Shown: piece by piece, positions 46,996 to 58,266 of the stretch
How the letters are laid out: every line of letters begins with the position of its first letter
Numbering within the stretch: the first letter of the stretch is position 1
Origin: Solen grandis
Taxonomy: Eukaryota > Mollusca > Bivalvia > Adapedonta > Solenidae
Length of the DNA: 64,000 nucleotides
Assembly (NCBI GenBank): GCA_021229015.1
Contig: CM037778.1
Span: 81,883,842-81,947,841 of the forward strand
Direction of reading: 5' to 3'
Program-made: the position numbers and the translations under genes
The notes under the pieces: generated by a model
Told to the model about the DNA's origin: nothing
The model's database searches: none
Seen by the model: the letters and a program-made list of their open reading frames with translations, nothing else

Positions 46996-48231
46996 TCAGT
47001 AAAAGTTCTTCATGTCGTGAGAGTCGGCGTAGCGTTGGATCTCGTCAGCTTTGGCATTCAGCCAGGAGTCTTGCATATCCCGAAGCTTATGCTGTACTGT
47101 GCTGCGAACGTTCCTCAGAGCGTCTTTCTTGGCTGTGGAGGTGGGATCATCTATATGAGCCTTGTAAGCGCGATGCTTGTCCTCTAGAAGCTGCGTGATC
47201 TCGGCACAGTTCTCGTCAAACCAGTCTTTGTGTTTTCTGGTGGAGGGCCCCAGACACTCGAAGGCTGTGTTGTACACTGTATTACGAAGTGTGCTCCATG
47301 CCGCTTCCACATCGTGGTCATCCAGCACGGTGGAGTTCAGGCGTTCTTCCAGGGTGTCAGCAAAGTACTGAGAGGTGGAAGGCAACTTGAGCTTGCCAAC
47401 GTTGAGACGTTTTGCAGCCTTGGTCCCCTGAGGACGTATCTTCGGTTTGATCCGGAAGTTGAGTTTTGAGACGATGAGACGGTGATCTGTCCAGCACTCC
47501 GCGCCGCACATAGCCTTGGTGACACGAACGTCCTGTCTGTCCCTCTTCCTGACGATGACGTAGTCAATGAGATGCCAGTGCTTTGAGCGAGGGTGCATCC
47601 ATGATGTCTTGTTACGGGTGGGAAGGCAGAAAACGGTGTTTGTGATGAGAAGGCCATGTTCAGCGCAGGTCTGTAGAAGCAGTAGGCCGTTACTGTTGCA
47701 CTTGCCCACTCCGTGCTTCCCAATCACGCCTTCCCAGGCGGTGGTGTCTCGTCCAACTCTCGCATTAAAGTCACCAAGAATGATGAGCTTGTCGGCGTTG
47801 GGGGCGGCGTTGATGACATTGTGGAGGTCCTCATAGAACTTGTTTTTAGTCTCCTCTGGGTTGGTCAGGGTAGGTGCGTATGCGCTGACAACGGTGGCGA
47901 ACTTTCCTCGAGTGAGGGGGAGTCTCATCGTCATCAGGCGGTCGTTCACTGCTTTGGGTGCGCCGACTAGCTTGCCAGCAAGTGTCGTCTTTATAGCAAA
48001 GCCTACGCCAGCTTCTCGTCTCTCCTCGGCTCCTCGTCCACTCCAAAAGAAGGTGTAGCCAGCGCCTCTTTCACACAGTTCACCTTCTCCAGCCATCCTG
48101 GTCTCACTGAGAGCCGCGATGTCAATGTTATATCTCGCGAGTTCGCTTGCGATCAGTGCTGTGCGTCTCTGGGGTCTGACTGTAGTGTCTCTGTCGAGAA
48201 GCGTTCGAACGTTCCACGATCCAAGGTTCAA
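46996..48231 (-). pseudogene. LINE apurinic-like endonuclease domain
   Basis: The domain nicks target DNA to start target-primed reverse transcription. Visible motifs in order: GSWNVRTL at the N-terminus, ALSETRM (metal-binding E), VVSAYAPT, LIILGDFNARVG (catalytic D/N pair), then HLIDYVIVRKR and WTDHRLIVSKL (the late D and H). All main catalytic motifs are intact over 411 codons. The frame begins at TTG right after a stop caused by a 7-bp tandem duplication (AACCTTG) near 48225-48238. It ends at a TGA after KNFY, beyond which the same frame continues briefly. Confidence 0.92.
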
Positions 48232-48520
48232 GGTTCAATGGGATGATCCTTGTTTTCTTCTTGTTCTCTTTGTTATTTCGACCGCATGTGTAGGGTCCCC
48301 ACCAGCCGCGGTAAACTGGCTAGGGAAGGGTGGAGCAGGCAATGTTTGGGATACCTTTTCTAATCCGCTCCTCTTGCCATGGAGGTGAGCAGTGCGTTCC
48401 TAAAGAGGGCTGCTCAGTCGAACTCCAACGCTGCTCCGGTCGGTGAAGAGCGACCCTATGGCCTGTGCCGCCTGTGTGCAGGTCCGCAACTAACGACTTC
48501 CAGTGTACCCGCACCTGTCA

Positions 48521-49545
48521 TCTTCGTTGCTCGCCTGTCGCCACAGGGCTTTGTGGTGGTTGATAGATGGGATGGAAGATGATCAATGACTTGCGCAAAT
48601 GTAATATGATTAAATTAATAAGCGTTACAGCTAACGCGACTCACTACATCTCAGTTTGAATCCTCTAGATTTCCATTTGCAAACAGATTCAAGAAGTCTG
48701 AGATAAGGAAAAATCATGATGACCAAACGTCTATATGACCTTTGTTCCTGCTCCAAGCATTCCACGTGCCTTTATTGATCCGCTTATACCTCCGTTAAAC
48801 CAAATGACGGTTCCCGCAAGTCTGCGGTCAACAATCTTCACATGCCACTTATAGTACAAGCCTTCAATCAACGTTAGAACCCGATCACGTCCTTTTCTTA
48901 TAGATTCTCTCCTAGAGAATCTCCTTAAAGTACGTTGTTCCTTCCCACTAGTTGAGTGTGAAAGCTGGCTGTCAAGCCATCAGGTCGTGGGGACAACAGC
49001 TACTGCCCATAGTTTATTACAAATAACAGCGAATGTATTTATCTTACTTTATGCCAGATAAAACTTATCAAGAAACTCCTGTATATTTGTAATATGATTG
49101 TGAAATTGACTTTTTAGTAGCCATCCTGTATGCTCCACACATTGACTTTTTAGTAGCCATCTTGTATGCTCCACACAGAGTATGAAATAAAATATCCTGA
49201 TAATAAGCATCAACGGATAAAAGCTTCTTACTGCTAAGAATCGAACATAGGACTTTAAGTCCTCCACTTGACTGCAACACATTTAGTGGCAATAGAACTC
49301 ACATTTTTATCGCACTGTAAAAAGTATGCATATATTTAGATGAAATTTAATTGCAAAGTATATCCGATACCAGGCATGTAGAAAGATCGGATACCAGGCT
49401 GGCTGTCTGAACGCAAGACAGTGAAATGACGCATTATAATAAAATACATGTAATAACAAAAACTTAGATGGGTTCGGATTCATACATAATATATATATAA
49501 ATACATATACAACATAATATATTATATTATATATTTTCTGATTGC
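48521..49545. other. Flank of the LINE with a dispersed repeat
   Basis: Positions 49010-49180 hold a repeat (TTATTACAAATAACAGCGAA) shared with 45005-45120 and 57480-57610. It ends in a 43-bp tandem duplication of TTTTTAGTAGCCAT(C)CTTGT type. No gene. Confidence 0.5.
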
Positions 49546-49682
49546 TGACATGAATTGTTATTTCATATCAAATTTTACTAAACGAGTTCATGAAAATGTT
49601 ATTAAGCGAGCCTCTGGCGAGCTTAATAGCAATTTCATTAACGAGTTTAGTAAAATTTGATATGAAATGACAATTCATGTCA
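49546..49682. repeat. 137-bp palindrome
   Basis: The outer arms TGACATGAATTG and CAATTCATGTCA extend inward as near-perfect inverse copies of about 65 bases (TCAAATTTTACTAAACGAG), with GAGCCTCTGGCGAGC at the centre. MITE-like; no target duplication was recognised. Confidence 0.88.
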
Positions 49683-50731
49683 TATTCTTTTTATCATATG
49701 ACCTATATTAATATAACAACAACAAAAAATGAATGAATAGACTGTGAACGAATAACTATTGTAATCTAACACCAAGAAAATAGTGACTGATTATGAAAAA
49801 TGCATCTTTTTTATCAAAGTTAGTTGCATCAAACACATTCAATCAAGCTGTTCGAGTTTAACATACTATGCATATATGTAGAATACACGCGTGTGAATTC
49901 GGCCTAAAAGTTAAATGTAACGTGTTAAATATAGGAACATATGCAATGGTTATACAAAGCCGGAAACAGCTGTTGAGCATAGTGTCATATGATAAATAAT
50001 TGCATGTTATGTTACTTGTCCTACTCTATACGTCTTAAAGGTGTAAGATTTTTTTTTAATTCTTACTAATGGCACCATACCGAACATTCCTACCCTATTA
50101 AGACAACTCTTGTCAGTTCTTTTTTTTTTTTTGTACTCCAATACTTTTAGATCGTTTACTACTTTTGCCTTTTGCCGTTTCTTGGAGTCATGATAGGTAC
50201 CGTAAAAGATAGGACGATATGGATATTTAGGATCAACGGATACAACGCCATGACCCTTCAACAGTGTACTGGTTAGATCCATTAAATACGTACGGGATAA
50301 TATTGATGGAGACCTTAGTGTTACCATTATGACTATTTGAAGTGGAGTAGAAGGATTGAACAGCAGTGTTACCATGTTATGACCCTATTATGATACCAGT
50401 ACGGGATAGAAGATGATTGACTTGTGAATGATATGCACCTTATCATAAGAAATGTAATAAATTAAACATCAAATAACATCACATGACATATTCACGAATA
50501 TGAACAATGATTGAAACATCACATTTATATAAAATACAACTTAATTATTTTTATGTTGCATAAAACAAACGGTATAGTACCTTTTTGAAAACCAATTAAA
50601 CTGAAATTTAAACTATTTGATTAAACGCCTATGATTCTATGATATATACATACATATAATAGAAAACACATAGACGTATTTATATTTATCTTTTTTCAGT
50701 CAAGACAAACATATTATGGTTTATAACAAAA

Positions 50732-50775
<44 letters not shown>
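50732..50775. repeat. (AT)n microsatellite
   Basis: About 20 AT dinucleotides in a row, within a TA-rich neighbourhood. Confidence 0.95.
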
Positions 50776-50786
<11 letters not shown>

Positions 50787-51007
50787 TACATAGTTTATGA
50801 CTAACATAAGAAATAATGTGTTCTTTGAAAGGTAAATAAAACCAAAACATGTCATTACTCAGTAAAAAAATGAATATGAATCACTTATTTCCATCGTGGT
50901 CTGCTTACCTTACATTCACCTCTGTGGTGGGCTCAGAAAGTAGTTCCAAAGTGGCGCAATCTTTAAATAGAGACTGTAATGTCATTCAGACCATAGGTGG
51001 CCGACAC

Positions 51008-51068
51008 TTGAATTTGATGGTATAGGCATAGATTTATAATATTATATGTCTATACCATCAAATACACG
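51008..51068. repeat. Short palindrome
   Basis: TTTGATGGTATAGGCATA pairs with TATGTCTATACCATCAAA around a short AT loop. Outside it, GGTGGCCGACA and its partial inverse CGGGCCGATCACC extend the pairing. Confidence 0.75.
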
Positions 51069-51202
51069 GGCCGATCACCTTTGATTCAGACTGTTGTTGA
51101 TACTGAATCTCATGATTCACACTATTTATCTATCTGCACACGATTCTCGTCGTAATGACGCACAATGCTATTCAGTTAATCCATTTCATTTATTTACAAT
51201 AG

Positions 51203-51276
51203 GACTTCAGTTTAAAATATACGATGAGATATCAAGGCAATATTCATTCTGTCAAAGAGCAGTCATTTCAAGGAAG
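51203..51276 (+). CDS. Possible internal exon, phase-compatible with 42691-43009
   Basis: A 74-base segment lies between a good acceptor (TTATTTACAATAG) and a strong donor (AAG|GTAAGC). In phase 1 it reads LQFKIYDEISRQYSFCQ and onward without a stop. Exon 42691-43009 ends after one base of a codon, which is the phase this segment needs. Compatibility has a one-in-three chance of being accidental. If real, the intron is 8.2 kb and contains the LINE. No domain is recognisable. Confidence 0.3.
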
Positions 51277-51959
51277 GTAAGCCCTCTCAAATTAATCACA
51301 AGTACGATTTCCGGCTGAATTTGTAAATATTTACATCTGCGGATTGTTCCCTTCTGCGTAATAAGGCAGAAAAATAGTTCCCATAAAAAAATTATTATTT
51401 TCCATACGTTTTATGATGATTCAAATATTAATTCTTCAATATTTCTATACTTTAGATCATTGAAATACACCTCAATGGGCGTTAAATAATTGGTATCCGT
51501 TTTGACAAGATTCTTGTCATTGAACTCATTGCAGAGATGGTTTAGTGAGGAAAGAACGACAACTCTGCTTGGAGATTGCAGTTTAGGGTAGCGATTTCGT
51601 AAGTTTATCTTATGAAGTAAGCGCATGTGCGAAGAGAGAATGTGATAAGCCAAATGACGGCAAATGAAAATAGAAAATCTAAATATATATTTTATAATTC
51701 TAAATATAGTTTATGACGGTAAGGTCTGTGATGGTAAGTCACCCTTTCTTATAACAATCGAGGATGGTTGCATTGGATGACTATGCCTCTGTAGATAGGT
51801 ATTGATAGACGTAATACACACATATAGTTAAAATTAAATTCTTAGTTAATGACCATCTATGAACGTGTTAATTTAAAAATATACTATACTATTAAAATAC
51901 CCAAATTTGGATTAAAATCCAATATTTATTTGTAGATACGAATATAAAATAATCATTTT

Positions 51960-52313
51960 TTATTTGTAAAAGTCTCAAAATAGTGGGTTTACAACTGTTT
52001 CTTGAACACGTTCAAGGAAGTCGACTGTCTGATGGTCAATGGTGGTCTATGGAAGTGAATTCCAAATATTTGGACCTACGGTACTAGGACTTGTCATAAA
52101 ATGTTTTTCGTTTGTTGAGTGGAACGACATACAGCAATTCTGCAGTATCTGGGAATCGTAATCCCGCTCTCTTTGGAGTTTCTTTGTTAAAAGTTCACTG
52201 AGATGAAATGAAGCATTTCCTACAGAGCAGTAACATGTATACATAAAGCTCGGAATTTTCGAAATGTACGCAGGCAAAATATCATTTATTTGTGCCGTCC
52301 CCTGTATGTACAC
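51960..52313 (-). pseudogene. LINE ORF C-terminal fragment
   Basis: The minus-strand frame ends STVGPNIWNSLP, and in the next frame the text continues as TIRQSTSLNVFKKQL, the standard tail of many Jockey/CR1-type LINE proteins (G-P-x-[IL]-W-N-S-L-P then a short helix). Upstream there is a degenerate stretch. The rest of the element is missing. Confidence 0.6.
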
Positions 52314-52589
52314 GATACATATGACATAACATCATCTTTTCCAACCATTTCTATGTTTAGAACACTTATGAAGATTAAAAACACTAAAAACAATACAAAA
52401 AGTCTCTAAATTTATATCCAATGATTTTAATCTGAGAGAAGATAAACTCAGTCAGTTAGCTGCTTCACAAATGTTAGCGCACCAGGCGCGCCCCCTCTTA
52501 AATTCTCCGACAATACATAAATGCAGACACACATCCCCACCACCATAAAAATCAGAAGAATGCACTATTTCACAGCTTTGGATCGGGAG

Positions 52590-52625
52590 AGTCACCCCCC
52601 CCCCCCCCCCCCCCCCCCCGCCCCT
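52590..52625. repeat. Poly-C tract
   Basis: About 30 C with a single G near the end. Length is likely unreliable in the assembly. The glycine run in the antisense frame is an artefact. Confidence 0.9.
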
Positions 52626-52870
52626 CAGCTGGCTTGATCATACAATTTCCTAGGTGACTGAAAATGCCTTGATTGTGTAAATGCTTGTCAATCCCCATTG
52701 TGATTGAAATAAACGCTAAATGACCAGTCACCAAGGTCGACCCCTGCTGTGAGAGCATCCGCTGTCACACTTATCCTCGCTGTCACATTGGCAACGTCAT
52801 TGTGTCTGCTCTAATCTGAATCAGTCAAACGCTTGTGTGCATGTCACAGACGTCAATAAATGCACTGATA

Positions 52871-54195
52871 CGAGGGATGTTCAAATTGAAATGCAATTCC
52901 TAGCATATCTAGAAAGTATTTGTTAATTTTCACTAAACTATCGGATTCCTTCAAAGTATTCACCTCCGTGAGCTATACATAGTTTCAACCTTTTGATCAT
53001 TTTTTAAAGGCAGTTTCATAGTCGTTTCTTGGTATACCCTTGAGACACTGGAAGATGGCTGAACCAAGATCTTTTCGTGTTTTGTATTTTCGTCCATGAG
53101 GTACTGTTTGAGCCTCGGGAACAGGAAGTAGTCACAGGGGTCAAGGGCTGGGGAATATGGCGGATGCGGAAGCTCTACAACCTTTTCCTGCCTTAAAAAA
53201 ATCGCTTACAATAGCCGCTTTGTGGCTAGACGCATTGTCATGCAGCAACCTGACCCCAGACAAACCTGTCGCTGGCCTGCGTCTTTTGAAATATTTCTTC
53301 AACTCTTTTTAGAACAGCCCCTCTGTAGAACTTGCTATTGACCGATTTACCTTTCGGAACAGTAATTTGTATAGCAGGCCCTTGATTTGTGAAGAAAACT
53401 GCATATATAACCTTTCTGACGCACATTGAGCGTTTGGCTATACATGGCCTTTTCATGTCTTTTGTAGCCCATATCTTGTTTTCATGTTTTCGTTTGGGCT
53501 CATAGAAATGCACCCATGTCTCGTCGCCTGTGACGATATTGGCAAACGAGCGATTATTGTATTTTGGGTACATTTTCAGCAAAAAATTTGCCATTTTCAC
53601 GCGGAGGCTCTGTGAGCAAATGGGGCATCCATCGCGCATTTATCTTATTCATTTTAAGGTGCTTCCTTGGAATTGAATGACCTGCCCCTATTGAGTTGCC
53701 TACCTTTCGGGCTATTTCCCTAACAGTGAATCTTTCATCTGTCGATACAATTTCTCTGACTTTTTCTACCAATTTGGGACTGGTTGCTGTCTTTCTGCGA
53801 TGGCCACATGGTGCATCTTGCAAGGACGTTATTCCACTTGCAAATTTCTTGCACCACCTAGTAAACGATGCATAGGACAGCTCACCAGTTCCATAAATTG
53901 AGCATATTTCATGAAATATCTCTTTTGGACCTATACCAAGAAAACAGCGGTTTTTGATGTAGGCCCGTATTTGGGCGGCGAACGCAGATTTTTACCAACC
54001 ATTTTATCATTACTATGTTTGAGTATGCAATGTTTCTCGTTGTGTAGCTGAGGCTAGAGAGGACAGATTTACACAAAACTGGTATCGACCGAGAGATAAT
54101 TGATGCCCCTAGGCGATCCAAGTAGGTTTTTTAGTGAAAAGCGTGCGTAGTTACATAATATAACCCGAGTTGCATTTCAATTTGAACATCCCTCG
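52871..54195 (-). mobile_element. Mariner element with both ends and TA duplication
   Basis: The inverted ends CGAGGGATGTTCAAATTGAA are identical over 20+ bases at both edges, each bordered by TA (52869-52870, 54196-54197). Length is 1325 bp, the norm for mariner. The transposase lies on the minus strand over nearly the whole length. The ends look intact while the coding region carries several frameshifts, so this copy could only be moved by a transposase made elsewhere. Confidence 0.93.
52938..54002 (-). pseudogene. Mariner transposase, multiply frameshifted
   Basis: DDE/D transposase that cuts and pastes the element at TA sites. Motifs in order: a helix-turn-helix region with CSIYGTGELSYASFTRWCKK, a second with FTVREIARKVG, the linker PHLLTE, then VTGDETWVHFYEP with the first catalytic D, LLHDNASSHKA with the second, and PPYSPALDPCDYFLFP with the third (mariner D,D34D type). 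The span of about 1065 bp matches a normal transposase of about 345 residues. Frame changes are visible near 53990, 53580, 53240, 53180 and 52990. Confidence 0.9.
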
Positions 54196-54329
54196 TAGCG
54201 ATTAGTACAGAACAGAAAAGTACTACATTAAACAACTACTATATCATGACATAATACTGACATTGTTAATATAATTAATTCTAATATCAAATGACTTTTT
54301 AACAAAAAATGACAAATTATTCAATTGCG

Positions 54330-55740
54330 AAGATAAGAGCAAATTTCATTTATGGACAGAAGGTCTTCTATAAAAACGAGGATTAATAGTCTTACCACGA
54401 ATGTCGTTATATAGTGGACATTTAAATAGATAATGGTATATATCTTCAATATCTCTTTTGTCACAGCAAGTACAAAAACGTTCGTTTCTTGGCACGGCAT
54501 TATTACCAAAACGACCTGTCTGGATTCTTAAAAAATGTGATGAAACTCGTAGTCGAGTCAGATGATAGCGACACTCAAAAGATAACATATCTAAGTATGG
54601 TTCATGGCAAAAATAACTTTTAAAATAATTTGTTTCTTCTAAGACAGCACTACGGTCTACAGAAATAAGTCATTCTTGTATGAAACAGTATATAACCTTT
54701 TGTTTAAATACCTGAGGAAATATTTAACATCAATATTGTCACTTTTTAAAATATATTTGAAAACCCATATTTGTCTAAAAGCATCTTTAAATTAAACACC
54801 AAATTTCTTTTATCTAAATTACAGTCATCTAATGAAATCAAGTACAACTTTCTCAGAATGCTATATTGAGACTTGAGCAACTTATACCAGTACTTAACAA
54901 TCCTAAATTAACGATTTTCAAATATGTATACCTTCCAAGTTCTTCGTAAACGGCGGAAGAGCAACTACTTTTACGAACGTTCAAAATACAGAATTTAAGA
55001 TCTCTTTTGATTTAGTAAATCCCCAGCCTTAACAGCATAATTAAGGATAGAACCGATAAATGAATCGAATAACTAACACAGTAATTTAGGTTTAATTGCG
55101 ATACGCCTGCAATTTATAAGAAGCACATTTAGTGCTTTCAGAGATTTTCAAATCAAATGTTTGTTATTTAACACAAAAGATCCTGTATAATTAAAAACTG
55201 TCCCTAAGTAATACAAAAATTATCTATTACTTCGATATCATTGTTGTTATAAACCCATTTTTCGTTTGCTAATAAGGATTCTCTCTTTCTAAATACAACT
55301 ATCTTTGTTTTTGAACAATTAACCTCTAACCCCCATTTGCAACAATACGAATAAAATAATTCCAAATTTGTTTGTAATTCACCAGGTGTCTTCCCAAAAA
55401 TTACCATATTATCAGCGAATAAAAGTGTGGAGAAAATCATATCTTCGACTTGTAAGCCCCTCTCTCCACTGGCCTGAAGATAGTTTTCCAAATCTGCTAA
55501 AAACAAAGACACTAAAATGGGAGACATTATTTCCCCCCGCCTTAAGCCAACAAAACAGTCACAAAAGTCTGATAATACCATCCTTAACATAAGATCTATG
55601 GATTCATACATACTCTTTACAACACGCAAAACCCGTCCCTTAATTCCCTCTTTATATAATTTATAAAATATAAACCATTCCTGTAAATACCATCAAAAAT
55701 TTCTGTACGTCCAATAATTAGTATAAATTTAAATCCTGTT
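54330..55740 (-). pseudogene. Decayed LINE: RT palm and C-terminal knuckle
   Basis: The frame at 55204-55629 contains FVGLRRGEIMSPILVSLFL and LLFADNMVIFGKTPGEL (the usual FADD box reads FADN), then WGLEVNCSKTKIVVFRK. The frame at 54346-54588 contains CTCCDKRDIEDIYHYLFKCP, a C-x2-C-x8-9-H-x4-C element found at the end of CR1/Jockey-like LINE proteins. The 600 bp between are frameshifted. The 5' part is absent beyond about 55740. Confidence 0.8.
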
Positions 55741-55867
55741 TATTGTGCATATTATAGAAAATTAATAAACGATGAACAAATCAAACTCTATATTACATGT
55801 ATATACACTTTTGAACTGGCACCAAAGAAAATAAAATCCCAACATTTATTTTATGATTTTACGGAAA

Positions 55868-55870
<3 letters not shown>

Positions 55871-55900
<30 letters not shown>
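55871..55900. repeat. (CT)n microsatellite
   Basis: About 15 uninterrupted CT units. Confidence 0.95.
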
Positions 55901-55902
<2 letters not shown>

Positions 55903-56448
55903 TACAGGTTTTAAGGTGAACATAAATATATGGATGTATATAGAAAGGAATCATATTTAAAAACAAGAAATGGACAATAACATACATGTCAATGTTAATA
56001 AATTTAATAGAAAGTAACCAATTTATGCTTTTTTGATAGCGCCTCAAAATATAATGTAATATTGTATTGTGCAAAGAAAATAATTATCCTCTCAATCACT
56101 TTCATTTTCTTATTTAAACTTATTTTTCAATTTATTTTTTATTTTTAATGAGATTTAATATAGCCAGAAAGCCCATAGCTGTACTAGAACTTGCAACCTA
56201 GCTTTGAAACCATTGCTATAAAATTCGTATTAATGGCAATATAAATCATACAGAAAAAGTATTTCCATGGATCTAGATATATTGGTTTTTAAGGGCTGTG
56301 AGTTAAAACCCCGGCTACCATCTATGATTTTTTAATCTAGTACTGGTTCTTCCCAAGAATGATGGTTAGATAAACTGCCACCCGCCTGGGTCGAGAATCT
56401 TCTCATAACAAAAGAAAATAAGGTGCATTGAAGTTAATTTTAGGGATG

Positions 56449-56770
56449 CGACCTTGGATTGATACAATGACGATTTGGTCCAATACATTGAGATTGTCGA
56501 TTGATAAACTGATGAATCCATGTCATATATTGCTTTTTGGTCCAATACATGTATATTATTAAGTTGGTATGATATAAGGGTTAAGGTTTGACCGGAATCA
56601 TATTTATATATAAATTATTGAATATAATGTCAAAATGAAATCATATAATGCTACTTTGGGTTGATACATTGATGATTCGGTTCAATACACTGATATTGCT
56701 GATTGATATAAGGACGAATCCATATCATATATTGATATTTGGTTCAATATATTATTAAGTTTGGTTTACA
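56449..56770. repeat. ~200-bp imperfect duplication
   Basis: GACGATTTGGTCCAATACATTGAGATT-type text near 56468 recurs in altered form near 56669, followed in both by GATTGATA and ATCATATATTG. Diverged and non-coding. Confidence 0.6.
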
Positions 56771-56859
56771 TTGAAATATTATTGATATTTGGCCAAAATT
56801 AATCTGGGTTGGTTTTAAAGTTATTTGTAATTTAGTATCATGATACCACTGTTCATCAT

Positions 56860-57240
56860 TTAATCTGGACCTCTTTTACGAAATTACGGTACTACTAATT
56901 CGGTTTTGTTAATATTAACTTCTAGACCTCAGTGTTGACAATATTTATACAAACAATTCAAACTATTCTGCAGATTCGGCTATTACCATATCATCTGCAA
57001 AAAGTAATCTCAATAAATGTTCACACAACAGGCACCATTGCCTTGTGAATGTTTCCAAATCTTTTGAAATAGCGCACACAAAGTTGGAGTCTTAATCCAA
57101 TAGGAATATCAAACAGAAGTTTTATTACGAATAACATTCCATCAAGAAACTGATAAAAACAAAGCTGCATTAAAAGCACTGGATTCTTTGCGAAAACCGA
57201 ATTTCGCATCAGAGGACTAATTTTAGAAAGATTTTACATA
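56860..57240 (-). pseudogene. Remnant of LINE reverse transcriptase
   Basis: On the minus strand, near 56985-57020, the text reads LLRLLFADDMVIAESAE, with the catalytic FADD and the usual following residues. About 150 bp upstream (toward 57200) FGFRKESSAFNA resembles the FRKxxS motif of RT. Stops and frameshifts are frequent, and the stretch between the two motifs is too short, so there are internal deletions. Confidence 0.6.
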
Positions 57241-57309
57241 GAATTACTACATAAATAAATTCTACTCTAAATTTGAAAAGTTACGTACACATGAAACAGT
57301 GTTTTACAT

Positions 57310-57471
57310 AAACGAGTGTCTTTCAGGTGCTTCGCTACGTCTTGGTCCATTTAACCACTACCAAGATAACCAATGTATCCTAATGAAACATTAGGAAAAA
57401 TTGGTTATCTACGTGAAAAGCCATGAGGTTCGAAATGTAGTAGAACCATTACAGGGACTTTACCTTAACCT
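57310..57471. mobile_element. MITE copy related to 26030-26183
   Basis: Inverse orientation relative to the other copy. The right end GGGACTTTACC is followed by TTAA, and the middle shares CTACCAAGATAACCAATGT and CCTAATGAAACATTAGGA. The left terminus has decayed. Confidence 0.65.
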
Positions 57472-58266
57472 GATCCTAGTTTATTACAAATAACAGCGAA
57501 TGTATTTTAATAGTCTTACTTTATGTCAGATGAAACTGATCAAGTAATCCTGTATTTTTTGTAACATAATTGTAAAATCGGCGTTTTGGTGGCCATTTTG
57601 TATGTTGCACTATTGTTAAGGTTAAAGGTCATTTCCTTACCCAATTGCTTCTTGAAATTGGTCATTTTTATCAAAATGAAAAGGTTTTTTTTTTTCATTT
57701 CATCGGATAATAATAAGTTTCTCATTGCATCAGAGAGTATTTTATGTAAATTAAAGTATTTATATGGTTTATTTTGATTATTTAATCCCATGGTATTTCC
57801 GTTTCTGTTTAGTGTTGGATTTCGTCATCTTAATTCCGTAGTAAGTCTACTCCGTCACCTCCGTCATCTTAACTGAAGGATCCGTCACTTTTGTTGCTGT
57901 TTGGTGCCGGAAGGTCAACTACTATATAAGCTTTCCCGCTATCATTATAGTAGGTACACTTTTAGGGATTCTTCTTATTAAACTTATGATTTAAATCTTT
58001 AATTCGTTTAAATAAGGGCTATTGTTACTAATATAACTCTTTATTACCAAGGAAAAATTGTCATGCTTTGCTTATATCGTTCATACATAGTTGGTAATGT
58101 GTACTTAAACACCGTTTTTTTTTTTGTTTTTTTTTTTTGTTGTTGTTGTTGTTTTGCAGCGATAAATACGGTGCACCGCTTGGCATATTTTTACGGCCTT
58201 GTAAAGATAATGATACACCGCTGAGTCGCTATTAATTTCGCGGCAAACTCAGCAAAGCATGATTTT
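57472..58266. other. Intergenic, no gene
   Basis: The first 140 bases belong to the dispersed repeat shared with 45005 and 49010. A T-rich and (TTG)n stretch lies at 58110-58156. No coding signal. Confidence 0.5.

Larger units (their letters stand above)
45090..48520 (-). mobile_element. LINE (non-LTR retrotransposon), near full length, inactive
   Basis: Order on the minus strand: a GC-rich 5' region to about 48520, an APE-type endonuclease, a reverse transcriptase split by frameshifts and a C-terminal region, then a short 3' end. GC content is clearly higher than in the flanks. Endonuclease followed by RT in one ORF fits RTE-like or related clades; I cannot fix the clade. It sits between two direct copies of a dispersed repeat (45005-45120, 49010-49140). 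At least three frame breaks and an in-frame stop make it dead. Confidence 0.9.

Noticed and set aside
45517..48388. Plus-strand ORFs of 60-160 codons
   Set aside because: They lie opposite the LINE coding region and are shadows of its GC-richer sequence.
50007..50375. 122-codon minus-strand ORF
   Set aside because: The length is unusual for AT-rich DNA, but no motif, splice signal or family resemblance is visible. The tail is K-rich from a poly-A/T tract.
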